Virus record (IMG/VR): IMGVR_UViG_3300013094_005471 | Coordinates: 1-37,490 of that record | Length of the DNA stretch: 37,490 nt | Reading direction: 5' to 3' (one strand) | DNA from: a virus | Shown here: one piece after another, positions 22,842-30,514 of the stretch | Layout of the letters: the number at the start of each line of letters is the position of its first letter | How positions within the stretch are numbered: the stretch's first letter is position 1 | Program-made: the position numbers and the translations under genes | The notes under the pieces: generated by a model | What the model saw: the letters and a program-made list of their open reading frames with translations, nothing else | What the model was told of the DNA's origin: nothing | Databases searched by the model: none

Positions 22842-24089
22842 TTAGGTTGAAGCTGGCACGCCACGACTTGCTGCGACTGCTGAAAAGCTCTGGCCATCGC
22901 CGTCCAACGCAGCCTCTTCACCACTCGCCTCCTGCCAGCGCCGGACGATGACGTCGACATAGGCGGGATCGATCTCCACCAGCACAGCCTGCCGACCGGT
23001 GCGCTCCGCGGCGATCATCGTCGTGCCCGAGCCACCGAACAGGTCCAGGACGGTATCGCGCTGCTTGCTGCTGTTGCGGATGGCGCGCTCGACCAGCGCC
23101 ACCGGCTTCATCGTCGGATGAAGGTCGTTGCGGGCCGGCTTGTCGAAGTGCCAGACGTTTCCCTGGTCCCGGGCGCCGCACCAGTAGTGCTGACTGCCAG
23201 CCTTCCAGCCATAGAGCATAGCCTCGAACTGCTGGTGGTAGTCGGCGCGGCCAAGCGCGAAGGTGTTCTTGGCCCAGATGATGGTGCTCGACCATTTGCC
23301 GCCGGCGTCCTGCCAAGCCCGGTGCAGCGTCGGCCATTCCGACGAGGACATGCAGACGTAGCTGGCACCCTTGGTCATCGCGAGCAGGTTCGTCAGCGCC
23401 GGCCGCAGGAAGTCGATGAAGCCGCCACCCAGTGCGTCATTGGCGATCGTCATCTTGGCTGCCGTGCCGCCCTCGTAGGCAACATTGTAGGGCGGGTCGA
23501 TGAAGGCCATGTCCGCCAGCCGATCGGCGCCGAGGGCGCGCTGGACGTCCTCCAGCTTCGTCGCATCGCCGCACAGCACGCGGTGCGGGCCGCAGACCCA
23601 GAGATCCCCGGTGCGCGACGCTGGCGTCGCCGGCACAGGCGGCACCTCGTCGGCATCGCCGTCATCACCCGCGTCGGCTGCGGCCAGCAACTGGTCGAGT
23701 TCGAGCGGCGAGAAGCCGAGCACGTCGAGGTCGACGGCGCCCTCGTCGCGGATTCTCGCGAGCTCGGCGGCCAGCAGCGTCTCGTCCCAGCCGGAGTTGA
23801 GCGCGATCTGGTTGTCGGCCAGCCGCAGCGCCCGGGCCTGCGCCTCCGTGAGATGCGCGAGCCGAATGGCCGGCACCATGGCGAGGCCGAGCCGCTTAGC
23901 GGCCAGGACGCGGCCATGGCCGGCGACCAGCACGCCCGCGGCATCGACAAGCACCGGGTTCACGAAGCCGAACTCGGCGATCGAGGCAGCGATCTGCCCG
24001 ACCTGTGCCTCGCTGTGCGTCCGCGCGTTGGCGGCATAGGGCACCAACGACGCGGTCGGCACGGATGCCACAGCGATGTCAGGCTGCAT
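22842..24089 (-). CDS. ParB-like nuclease / DNA methyltransferase fusion (DPPY type)
   Basis: A 415-residue protein. ATG 24089 (MQPDIAVASVPTASLVPYAA) has GGAGG 8 nt upstream; a TTG two codons earlier is unlikely. Residues about 8-105 form a ParB N-terminal-like domain with LVPYAANARTHSEAQVGQIA, VLVAGHGRVLAAKRLGL and RLADNQIALN. The rest is a beta-class DNA methyltransferase in which the catalytic motif IV DPPYNVAYEGG (about residue 198) comes before the S-adenosylmethionine motif I DLFGGSGTTMIAAERTGR (about 360). DPPY predicts N6-adenine methylation. Such fusions are common in prophages, without a partner restriction enzyme. A very similar paralogue overlaps its 5' end. Confidence 0.88.
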   Translation of the reverse strand: MQPDIAVASVPTASLVPYAANARTHSEAQVGQIAASIAEFGFVNPVLVDAAGVLVAGHGRVLAAKRLGLAMVPAIRLAHLTEAQARALRLADNQIALNSGWDETLLAAELARIRDEGAVDLDVLGFSPLELDQLLAAADAGDDGDADEVPPVPATPASRTGDLWVCGPHRVLCGDATKLEDVQRALGADRLADMAFIDPPYNVAYEGGTAAKMTIANDALGGGFIDFLRPALTNLLAMTKGASYVCMSSSEWPTLHRAWQDAGGKWSSTIIWAKNTFALGRADYHQQFEAMLYGWKAGSQHYWCGARDQGNVWHFDKPARNDLHPTMKPVALVERAIRNSSKQRDTVLDLFGGSGTTMIAAERTGRQAVLVEIDPAYVDVIVRRWQEASGEEAALDGDGQSFSAVAASRGVPAST

Positions 24090-25563
24090 GGGCAACCTCC
24101 GTCACGCCGCGCGCCGCCGCGACGACGTCATAGTCGAGGCCGTCGCCATCGAGCGTGATCGGCAGGTCGGGATGCAGCGCGCGGAACCGGGCGATGGCGA
24201 GATCGACATAGGCCGGCGCCAACTCGATTGCCCGAACCAGACGGCCGGTGCGCTGGCCGGCGAGGATGGTGGTGCCGGAGCCAGCGAAAGGCTCGAACAC
24301 CAGCGCGCCCTCGTCGGCGAACGTGCGCATCAGGAACTCAGGTAGCTTCACCGGGAACACCGCGGGATGCTCGGTCTCGATGCCGCGCGCCTTGTGGCGG
24401 GTGATACGCAGCACATTGTCGGGGATCCGGGTGTCCTGCACGCCCTGGCCGGCATGGGTCCATTCGCCGACGGTGCCGTCCTTCGCCCGCAGCCCGCCCT
24501 TCTCGGAGTTGACGTGGCCGGCCCAGCGGCAAGGAATGATCTTGTTGGCCTGGCGCGCCGTGCGGTTGAAGTGAAAGACGAACTCGAAGGACGGCGCGAG
24601 CCGCCCGTTCCAGTCGCCGGGTAAGCCAGGCCCCTGATCCCAGACATACCAGCCGAACCGGCGCCAGCCGGCGGTGCGCATCCAGTCGATCCAGCCGGAC
24701 CAGTAGGGCTGCCACTCGGCCTCGCGATGGATCAGGCCGAGGTTGACCAGCACCTGGCCGTCCGGCGCAACCGCAGCATCGAGGTGGCCGCAGACGCCGC
24801 GCATCAGGGCATCCCAGTCACCGATGCCGCCGGTCGTGTAGTCGCGCTGGTTGCCATAGGGCGGCGAGGTGAACAGCAGGGCGGCGCGCTCGTCGCCCAT
24901 CAGCCGCGCCACGGCGGCGGCGTCGGTGGAGTCCCCGCACAGCAGCCGATGGTCGCCGAGCAACCAGAGGTCGCCGGGACGCGTTACCGCCGCGCGGGGC
25001 GGCTCGGGCTCGGCGTCTGCGGGGTCTTCGACCTCATCGTCACCCGATGCGGCCGCGCCACCCGCAATCTCGCCGACCTGATCTTCGTCATCCTGCTCAT
25101 CCGGCGCATCGCCATCGATGACGGCCTCTTCCGCCGCGGCCAGGATGGCGCTGATTTCGTCGCGCGAGAACCCGATGGCGAGCAGATCGACCTCGCCAGC
25201 CTCCTGCAATCCGGCCAGGGCATCGCGCAGCAGCGCCTGGTCCCAGGTCGCGTTCTCGGCGATGCGATTGTCGGCCAGTCGCAGCGCGTCCTTCTGGGCC
25301 GGCGACAAATGCCGCAGCACGATCACTGGCACCTTGGCGATGCCGAGCGCCGACGCAGCCTCGAGGCGTCCATGTCCGGCGATCAGTTCGCCCGCCTCAT
25401 CCACCAGCAGCGGGTTGGTGAAGCCGAAGGTCAGCATACTGGCCTTGATCTGCTCCAACTGCTCCAACTGCTCCGCCGCGTGCTGCCGGGCGTTGCCGGC
25501 GTGCGGACGCAAGTCCGCGACCGGGCGCAGCACGATCTTCGCGGCCATCCATGGGAGGGTCAT
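24079..25563 (-). CDS. ParB-like nuclease / DNA methyltransferase fusion (SPPY type)
   Basis: A 494-residue protein with start taken at ATG 25563 (MTLPWMAAKIVLRPVADLRP); Met at 25548 is an alternative. The ParB-like domain has LRPHAGNARQHAAEQLEQLE, ELIAGHGRLEAASALGIAKV and LRLADNRIAENATWDQALL. An acidic linker (DGDAPDEQDDEDQVGEIAGG) leads to a beta-class methyltransferase with motif IV TSPPYGNQRDYTTGG and motif I EPFAGSGTTILAGQRTGR. The SPPY form is often N4-cytosine-specific, so this enzyme probably targets a different base from its neighbour. It overlaps the downstream gene by 11 bp, so the two are co-expressed. Likely role: self-modification against host restriction, or gene regulation. 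Confidence 0.88.
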   Translation of the reverse strand: MTLPWMAAKIVLRPVADLRPHAGNARQHAAEQLEQLEQIKASMLTFGFTNPLLVDEAGELIAGHGRLEAASALGIAKVPVIVLRHLSPAQKDALRLADNRIAENATWDQALLRDALAGLQEAGEVDLLAIGFSRDEISAILAAAEEAVIDGDAPDEQDDEDQVGEIAGGAAASGDDEVEDPADAEPEPPRAAVTRPGDLWLLGDHRLLCGDSTDAAAVARLMGDERAALLFTSPPYGNQRDYTTGGIGDWDALMRGVCGHLDAAVAPDGQVLVNLGLIHREAEWQPYWSGWIDWMRTAGWRRFGWYVWDQGPGLPGDWNGRLAPSFEFVFHFNRTARQANKIIPCRWAGHVNSEKGGLRAKDGTVGEWTHAGQGVQDTRIPDNVLRITRHKARGIETEHPAVFPVKLPEFLMRTFADEGALVFEPFAGSGTTILAGQRTGRLVRAIELAPAYVDLAIARFRALHPDLPITLDGDGLDYDVVAAARGVTEVAHAA

Positions 25564-25922
25564 CGTGGGCATCCGTGCTGCGTGTGGGGTGCGAACCGCA
25601 CCGACGGTTGGGCGACGCAGGAATGGCGGCAAACTGCGGGCGCAGAAGCGGCGCGTGCGCACCGCGAACCAATTTTGCGACCTGGCGCTAGCTCTTTATC
25701 GCGCTTCCGCTTCCCGCATCGATCCGGCTAGGGAAGGAACCATGGCCTTGCGATGCCGACTGCTGTGGGGGGGGGTGGCTTCGGCCTGCCACCCAAATCG
25801 TCTATCGTGGCCAGACCATAGCCGATGTGGTTCCAGCGCCTCAATCGGGTTTCGTGCGTCTCGCGTTCGCATGGTGGACGTTGTCTATACACTCAGATAA
25901 AATGCAGGCAGGAGAAGCACTC
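25564..25922. other. Intergenic region between methyltransferase and toxin-antitoxin genes
   Basis: About 360 bp divergently flanked. It contains a run of nine G at 25767-25775 and, near the antitoxin gene, TTGTCT-TATACA-GATAAAAT elements (25880-25905) that could be a promoter for the plus-strand pair. A 52-codon frame opens at ATG 25741 after AAGGAA and spans the G-run, but its product is not protein-like and I do not call it. Confidence 0.35.
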
Positions 25923-26255
25923 ATGCTGAAGACAAAGCCGACCACCAAGCCCACTGTCAGTCGAAAGCCCGCGGCCAATCCTGTCGCCACATCCACCACG
26001 GCTGGCGCCATCAACATCCGCGTCCGCGACGACGATCGCACGCTGATCGATCAGGCTGCGCTGCTGGCGGGCAAGTCGCGCTCGGAGTTCATGCTCGACG
26101 CCGCACGCCGCGCGGCCAACGAGACGATCCTCGACCGAGCGCTGTTTCGCATGGCGCCAGCGGCCTTCACGAAGTTTGCCGCCATGCTCGACGCTCCGCC
26201 TCAGCCCAACGAACGCCTGCGCAAGCTGCTGGCGACCAAGGCGCCCTGGGAGTGA
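25923..26255 (+). CDS. DUF1778 antitoxin (TacA-like)
   Basis: A 110-residue protein with GGAG before ATG 25923. After a basic, Thr/Lys-rich tail (MLKTKPTTKPTVSRKPAANP) comes the ribbon-helix-helix DUF1778 core INIRVRDDDRTLIDQAALLA followed by GKSRSEFMLDAARRAANETI. The C-terminal segment FAAMLDAPPQPNERLRKLLA is the toxin-binding part in TacA proteins. It would neutralise the acetyltransferase encoded next to it and repress their shared promoter. The stop overlaps the toxin GTG start by 4 bp. The N-terminal extension of about 35 residues is longer than usual. Confidence 0.85.
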   Translation: MLKTKPTTKPTVSRKPAANPVATSTTAGAINIRVRDDDRTLIDQAALLAGKSRSEFMLDAARRAANETILDRALFRMAPAAFTKFAAMLDAPPQPNERLRKLLATKAPWE

Positions 26256-26755
26256 GCGGAGGCGCGTTGTCTGCGCCGGTTGCGCTCGATGAAGGCCACG
26301 ACTGCACGCTGTTCGATTGCGGTGAGCTGTCGCTGAACGACTGGTTGCGCCGGCGCGCCCTGGCCAACCAGGTCTCGGGTGCCTCGCGGACCTTCGTGGT
26401 CTGCCGGGATGGGTTCGTCGTCGCCTACTACGCCCTTGCCGCTGGGGCGGTGGCCTCGGCCAGTGCGCCCGGGCGAGTGCGGCGGAACATGCCCGACCCG
26501 ATCCCGATGGCCGTGCTCGGCAGGCTCGCCATCGACCGGACCTTGCAGGGCCAGGGCATCGGCCGGGCCCTGCTGCGCGACGCGGTGCTGCGTGTCGTCC
26601 AAGCCGCCGATGCGCTCGCCATTCGCGGCATCCTGGTGCAGGCGATCAGCGAGGATGCCCGGCGGTTCTACATCGCCTGCGGCTTCGTGCCGTCGCCCGG
26701 TGACCCGATGCTGCTGATGGTCACGCTAGGCGACGTCACGGCGTTGCTGGGCTGA
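26252..26755 (+). CDS. GNAT family acetyltransferase toxin (TacT-like)
   Basis: A 167-residue protein with a GTG start inside the antitoxin stop. TacT signatures are FDCGELSLNDWLRRRALANQ, SGASRTFVVCRDGFVVAYYA and PIPMAVLGRLAIDRTLQGQG, followed by IGRALLRDAVLRV, the acetyl-CoA-binding QGQGIG loop. Also present is a conserved catalytic Tyr in ARRFYIACGFVPSPGDP. These enzymes acetylate the amino acid on charged tRNAs and stop translation. This is the second complete toxin-antitoxin pair in the element, after BrnTA. Confidence 0.88.
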   Translation: MSGGALSAPVALDEGHDCTLFDCGELSLNDWLRRRALANQVSGASRTFVVCRDGFVVAYYALAAGAVASASAPGRVRRNMPDPIPMAVLGRLAIDRTLQGQGIGRALLRDAVLRVVQAADALAIRGILVQAISEDARRFYIACGFVPSPGDPMLLMVTLGDVTALLG

Positions 26756-26759
26756 GGCG

Positions 26760-27314
26760 TCAGGCCGCCTGCGATCGCGGGATCAGCCCGTAGTGGACGG
26801 CCAGCACGTTGAGGGCGCCGACCAGGATGCCCTGGGCCTGGACGTGGTTGATGGGACGACCACCCCAGCCCTGGCGGGTGGCCCATTCCCGCACCGAGCC
26901 CTCCATGCCGACGACGTGCCACAGGCAACTGCCGCAAGCGCTGTCGGCGCCCCCGAAAAGCGCCATGGCCTGGGCGACACGCCGACGGGCACCAGCCTGG
27001 CGCTCGGCCGGGGCATCGCCAGCAGCACTGCCACTGACGCGGACGAGGGCTGCGGCGCGCATGCCGTCGAGTGCCGCCACCCGAAAATGGCCGCGGAACA
27101 TGGTCCCGGCGTCATGCATGGCCGGGGTGATGCTGCCGTTGGCTAGCATCTGGCCCAGCGTGTCGATTACCCGTCGATGGGTGACCGGTGCGCCGGTCTC
27201 CGGATCCTGGCCACGGATCGGCGCGGACACGCCGCCATGCTGGAGACGCCAGCGCGACGGCTTGCCCAGGTCCTCGGCCGGTTTGGTACGGACGGATTTG
27301 CGTTTAGCGGCCAT
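26760..27314 (-). CDS. DUF6456-like phage protein
   Basis: A 184-residue protein starting at ATG 27314 (MAAKRKSVRTKPAEDLGKPS). It has a basic N-terminus, then THRRVIDTLGQMLANGSITP and AMHDAGTMFRGHFRVAALDG. The C-terminal block ARRRVAQAMALFGGADSACG then SCLWHVVGMEGSVREWATRQ resembles DUF6456 proteins of alphaproteobacterial phages, which look helix-turn-helix-like. WGGRPINHVQAQGILVGALN closes the domain. It overlaps the 75-residue gene upstream by 11 bp. Possible late-gene regulator; the family call is moderate. Confidence 0.6.
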   Translation of the reverse strand: MAAKRKSVRTKPAEDLGKPSRWRLQHGGVSAPIRGQDPETGAPVTHRRVIDTLGQMLANGSITPAMHDAGTMFRGHFRVAALDGMRAAALVRVSGSAAGDAPAERQAGARRRVAQAMALFGGADSACGSCLWHVVGMEGSVREWATRQGWGGRPINHVQAQGILVGALNVLAVHYGLIPRSQAA

Positions 27315-27531
27315 GGTGTTGTCCTCCGAGACGCCGCCCCCAGCGGCGGTTGGCTTCGTTGGTGACCGCCTGCCGCAGCCACGGATCGGTGATGTCGTCG
27401 ATGGCGAGCGAGGCCACGCCGTGGTCGCGCCAGACCCGCGCCCGCATGGCTTCGAGGTCCTGGGGCGTGGATGGGCTGCGTGCCAGGTCCAGAGACGACC
27501 GGGGCGGTTGCGGCGCATAGGGCAGCCTCAT
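27304..27531 (-). CDS. Small hypothetical phage protein (75 aa)
   Basis: A 75-residue protein starting at ATG 27531, which overlaps the RuvC-like stop as ATGA; the longer frame upstream is an Arg-rich shadow of RuvC. The central part STPQDLEAMRARVWRDHGVA followed by SLAIDDITDPWLRQAVTNEA resembles small phage proteins with a short helix-rich motif, and it ends NRRWGRRLGGQ. No family is certain. The coupled overlaps on both sides support translation. Confidence 0.6.
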   Translation of the reverse strand: MRLPYAPQPPRSSLDLARSPSTPQDLEAMRARVWRDHGVASLAIDDITDPWLRQAVTNEANRRWGRRLGGQHHGR

Positions 27532-28079
27532 GCCGCGCCGCCTTGGGCATTGATCGCCCACAGCAGGATGGCCAGGGCGTCGGCTTCGTTGTCGTCGGCC
27601 GGCGCGAAGCCGCGGGCCTTGATCGCGGCGATGACCGCCTCCTTGCCGACGTTGCCCTTGCCGGTCGCGAAGCGCTTGATCGTGCCGACCGGGACGCCCT
27701 CGTAGGGCACCGCACGCTCTTCGCACCAGGCGGTGAGGTGGCCGAGGAAGCCGCCGTAGATGTGGGCGGCGTCGGTGCCGGCATGGGCACGGACTTCCTC
27801 GAACACGACGCGATCGAAGCCGCGGGACAGCTGGCTGACCTCGGCGAGCCATCCGCGGAAGCGGAGGTAGCGCATGCCACCGCCTTCGAAGCGGGTGGGT
27901 TTGAAGGCGATGGTGCCGGAGGTGATTGCGCCGTCACGGCTGCGCAGTGCCCAGCCGGTGTTGGTGCCGAGGTCGACGGCAAGGACGATTTGGCGGGCCG
28001 TGCTCGGCGCACGGCTGATAGGCGCATGGGGCGGCAGGCTTGCGTCAGGTGCCCGAGCCGCCAGAGTGGTGGAAGCCAT
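27528..28079 (-). CDS. RuvC-like Holliday junction resolvase
   Basis: A 183-residue protein with GGAG before ATG 28079. After a disordered leader of about 30 residues comes an RNase H-fold nuclease: strand 1 IVLAVDLGTNTGWAL (first catalytic Asp), FDRVVFEEVRAHAGTDAAHI (Glu), then VPYEGVPVGTIKRFATGKGN, KEAVIAAIKARGF and the terminal acidic ADDNEADALAILLW (last catalytic Asp). These match phage and bacterial RuvC-type resolvases, which resolve branched DNA before packaging. It is on the replication-operon strand, downstream of the repeat array. Confidence 0.8.
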   Translation of the reverse strand: MASTTLAARAPDASLPPHAPISRAPSTARQIVLAVDLGTNTGWALRSRDGAITSGTIAFKPTRFEGGGMRYLRFRGWLAEVSQLSRGFDRVVFEEVRAHAGTDAAHIYGGFLGHLTAWCEERAVPYEGVPVGTIKRFATGKGNVGKEAVIAAIKARGFAPADDNEADALAILLWAINAQGGAA

Positions 28080-28500
28080 GGTGATCTCCTGCGAGGGGGA
28101 TTGGTGTGGTCAGGGCGATGTCGACGCGGTTCTTGGCGGAGCTCGTCGGCATCGCCCGCCTCGGCGGTGGCGGGTCAGTAGGAGGGGGATCACGGGCCCG
28201 CCCTACGGCACCACGGGTGCGGTGTGCGCGCGCCAAACTGGCGCGCACGCACACCCCCCGTAGGGGGGTGGTTTTGTGCGGAACTTCCCGACCTTCCGTA
28301 AGCTTCTGAATTCGTGAGATATTTTCAAGTTCCGCAGGCAAGTTCCGCAAAGCTTCCGTGCGGAACTTGCGGAACTTGGACAACCCATTGATCACGTTGG
28401 GGAATTCAAGTTCCGCAACCAAGTTCCGCAGGATTGCGGAACTTGCGGAACTTCCAAGTTCCGCAGCAAGTTCCGCACGCCAGAATGCCCCATCGGTCAT
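28045..28500 (-). CDS. Possible 151-aa protein spanning the repeat array
   Basis: ATG 28500 overlaps the primase-helicase stop as ATGA, the coupling pattern used throughout this operon. The frame stays open across the repeat array and into the RuvC-like gene. The first 80 residues (MTDGAFWRAELAAELGSSAS and so on, with repeated AEL/KF motifs from the DNA repeats) could be real; the rest is Arg/Pro-rich and looks untranslated. Either a genuine small protein encoded through the repeats or a chance frame. Confidence 0.3.
   Translation of the reverse strand: MTDGAFWRAELAAELGSSASSAILRNLVAELEFPNVINGLSKFRKFRTEALRNLPAELENISRIQKLTEGREVPHKTTPLRGVCVRASLARAHRTRGAVGRARDPPPTDPPPPRRAMPTSSAKNRVDIALTTPIPLAGDHHGFHHSGGSGT
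28224..28274. terminator. Tandem hairpins next to the repeat array
   Basis: Hairpin one has GCGCGCCA (28228-28235) pairing with TGGCGCGC (28239-28246). Hairpin two has CACCCCCC (28252-28259) pairing with GGGGGGTG (28263-28270) around GTA, followed on the plus strand by GTTTTG. They lie between the RuvC-like gene and the repeats. They could be a terminator for plus-strand transcription or structural elements of an origin. Confidence 0.5.
28278..28476. repeat. Iteron-like array of GCGGAACTT in both orientations
   Basis: There are eleven perfect copies in 199 bp. Plus orientation copies start at 28278, 28360, 28369, 28436 and 28445; reverse copies (AAGTTCCGC) start at 28327, 28340, 28408, 28421, 28456 and 28468. 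The order is modular: two reverse copies 13 bp apart followed by two head-to-tail forward copies 9 bp apart, and this module occurs twice (28327-28377 and 28408-28453) with a half module after it. An AT-rich stretch (about 28308-28330) sits at one edge. It lies just downstream of the primase-helicase gene. The arrangement suggests protein binding sites of a phage origin or partition centre (inference). Confidence 0.75.
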
Positions 28501-29750
28501 GCCGCACCCCCGTCCAGATCGGGGTCGGTGAGCACCCACACCTCGGGGTTTTCGACCGGCAGCACCGCGTGGTTCGTCTCGGACTGAAAATGGGTCGGCA
28601 GGAGCCGAACCTGCTGCCTGGTGACCTCCCCGGTGTCCGGATCCACCTCCTCCTGGTCGGAGGCGAACAGCATGTCCTGGACGACGAGGTAGCCCTTGCT
28701 GGACCTGCTCGGGGCGATACCGAGATCGGGCGCGGCTCGGAGGAACTTGATGTAGCCCTTGTTGGCGAGGACGTTGATACGCCTGGAGATTGTGTCCTCG
28801 CCGCCGAGGCCATGGGTGTTCTCGAACTGGGCGGCGAAGGCCCCGCCAGTGAACACGCGACCAGCGAGGGCCTCATTGGCGATGATGTCGAGGATGAGGT
28901 CCTGCCGGCGCGTGCGCTCGGCATCGAGCCTGCTGCCGAGATGCTGGCGGACGAGCCGCTCGCCTCGGGCATCGAGCTCGATCCAGCGCCCGTTGCGCTT
29001 GTCGATGATCATGGCATCGAGCGCAGGGCCGTTGCGCAGCTCGATCTCGAGGCGGCGTTCCGGCTGATCCTCCTCGGGCCGGTACATGATGATCCCCGAC
29101 GTGTAGAAGCTGCGTAGCGCGCTGGCGCCGGACAGCGCCATGAACGGGTCCTCGGTCAGCGCCTTCTTCGCCACCTTCTTGGTGTGGTGGCAGAGGATCA
29201 GCCCGGCGTCGGGTGCCACGGCCTCGCGCACGGCCTCGACCCGGCTTTGCAGAAAGAACAGCATGGCGGTGTTGTCGTTTTCGCCGTCCCCGTCGGGCCC
29301 GCCATCGAACAGGTTGCGGATCGGGTCGATGCAGATGATGTCCGGCGGTTCGGTCGGGAAGTGCGCCTGGATGGCGGCGATGGTGAGCGCCACGCCGTTG
29401 TCGAGATCGACCAGCGCAGTCTGCATCTGCTGGACATGCTCGGCGCGGGCCTCGCCGTGCGCGGCGACCGTGCCGGGGATGACATAGACCGCGCTGCCTT
29501 CCTTGGCCGCCCAGGCGGCGTAGGTGGCGAGCAGGTCGGGAGCGGTGGCGTCGGCGTTGATCCAGATATTGTGCGGGCGGGTCGTATGGCCCTGGCCGAC
29601 ATCGACGAAGCCGCGGACGGGAATCAGGCCGTCGCAGTAGCCGAACACCACGTCGAGGAAGGTGGCGAGCGCCCCGTGGTTGATGCCAACGGTGCCGTTC
29701 TCCTCCCAAGGCAGGCCAGGCGCATCATTGAAGTCGCGCCATGCGTTCAT
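28497..29750 (-). CDS. Phage primase-helicase with internal deletion (AEP N-terminus joined to RecA-like C-part)
   Basis: A 417-residue protein starting at ATG 29750, overlapping the nuclease stop (ATGA). Residues 1-118 match the N-terminal part of alphaproteobacterial phage primase-polymerases (FLDVVFGYCDGLIPVRGFVD, AVYVIPGTVAAHGEARAEHV, QQMQTALVDLDNG). From about residue 122 it continues directly into the Walker B region of a RepA-like helicase, PDIICIDPIRNLFDGGPDG, then LILCHHTKKVAKKAL, MALSGASALRSFYTSGIIMY and a C-terminal winged-helix-like part. No Walker A (GxxxxGK[T/S]) and no full primase active site are present. The join is in frame near 29385-29400. The product should lack ATPase and priming activity. 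Confidence 0.75.
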   Translation of the reverse strand: MNAWRDFNDAPGLPWEENGTVGINHGALATFLDVVFGYCDGLIPVRGFVDVGQGHTTRPHNIWINADATAPDLLATYAAWAAKEGSAVYVIPGTVAAHGEARAEHVQQMQTALVDLDNGVALTIAAIQAHFPTEPPDIICIDPIRNLFDGGPDGDGENDNTAMLFFLQSRVEAVREAVAPDAGLILCHHTKKVAKKALTEDPFMALSGASALRSFYTSGIIMYRPEEDQPERRLEIELRNGPALDAMIIDKRNGRWIELDARGERLVRQHLGSRLDAERTRRQDLILDIIANEALAGRVFTGGAFAAQFENTHGLGGEDTISRRINVLANKGYIKFLRAAPDLGIAPSRSSKGYLVVQDMLFASDQEEVDPDTGEVTRQQVRLLPTHFQSETNHAVLPVENPEVWVLTDPDLDGGAA

Positions 29751-30514
29751 CCCGGCAGTCTCCAGCACCGTTTGGCCCAGGGGCACATGCGGCACTCGAA
29801 GTGGTCGGACTGCTGGGCAACGCGCGGCAGCAGCTCGCCGGCGTCCGTGGCGCGCAGGACGCGCACGGCGCGGTCGGACATGCGCTGCGCCAGCGCGGCG
29901 TTGAACGGCACCAGTTCGTGATGCAGCTCGGCGGTATCCTTGTTGATGGCGGTGAACAGCGCCGGATGGTCGGCGATGCCGGTCACGGTGCCATCCATAT
30001 AGGCCTGGTAAACGGCGATCTGCGCCGCGTAGATCGGCTTGGAGACAGCCACGCCCTTGCTGGCGGTCTCGCGCCAGGACTTGGCGTTCATCGTCTTGCA
30101 TTCCCACAGCGACGGGAAACCCATGCCGGGGACGGGCGGTCCGCCGGCGAGGATGCCGTCGACATGACCACGGATGCGACCGCCGGCGACGCGAAAGCCG
30201 AACTGCTCGCCATCCGGCCGCCCACCCTTGCGGGTGTAGAGATCGAAGCCGGCGGTGCGGAGCCAGGCGACGGCGAGGTCTTCGAGGGCGTGACCGATCG
30301 CGAAGATGCGCAGGATGCGGCCGTCGAAGTCGGCGCCCTCGTCCTTGAGGGCGTGGGCGAACTCGAACTGCAGGGCGCGCTCGCAGGCATGGCCCAGGCG
30401 CGAGCCGCCGAGATAATCCCGCGGCGGGGTCGCGGCGTTGGCCTTCTGCAGCGCGGTGTCGATCGCCGCGTTGACGGCATCGGCGGCGCGCGAGGTGCTG
30501 TTGTAGTCGAGCAT
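29747..30514 (-). CDS. PD-(D/E)XK nuclease, Cas4/RecB-like with Fe-S cysteines
   Basis: A 255-residue protein. The nuclease core has GHALEDLAVAWL, IRGHVDGILAGG (catalytic Asp) and SLWECKTMNAKSW (E-x-K), followed by a helix with KPIYAAQIAVYQAYMDG (QxxxY-type motif). One Cys in LGHACERALQFEF and three in CRMCPWAKRC make the four-cysteine iron-sulphur arrangement of Cas4, AddB and phage exonucleases. It probably resects DNA ends for recombination with the RecA/Sak4-like ATPase encoded upstream. Both ends overlap neighbours by 1-4 bp. Confidence 0.82.
   Translation of the reverse strand: MLDYNSTSRAADAVNAAIDTALQKANAATPPRDYLGGSRLGHACERALQFEFAHALKDEGADFDGRILRIFAIGHALEDLAVAWLRTAGFDLYTRKGGRPDGEQFGFRVAGGRIRGHVDGILAGGPPVPGMGFPSLWECKTMNAKSWRETASKGVAVSKPIYAAQIAVYQAYMDGTVTGIADHPALFTAINKDTAELHHELVPFNAALAQRMSDRAVRVLRATDAGELLPRVAQQSDHFECRMCPWAKRCWRLPG

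Noticed and set aside
25742-25900. 52-codon frame opening at ATG 25742 and crossing the G-run
   Set aside because: A weak AAGGAA precedes it, but the product is Ser/Arg-rich without protein-like pattern.
28278-28476. CRISPR array
   Set aside because: Repeats are 9 bp, occur in both orientations and have 0-40 bp irregular spacing; no spacers of CRISPR length and no cas genes (the Cas4-like nuclease belongs to the phage recombination set).
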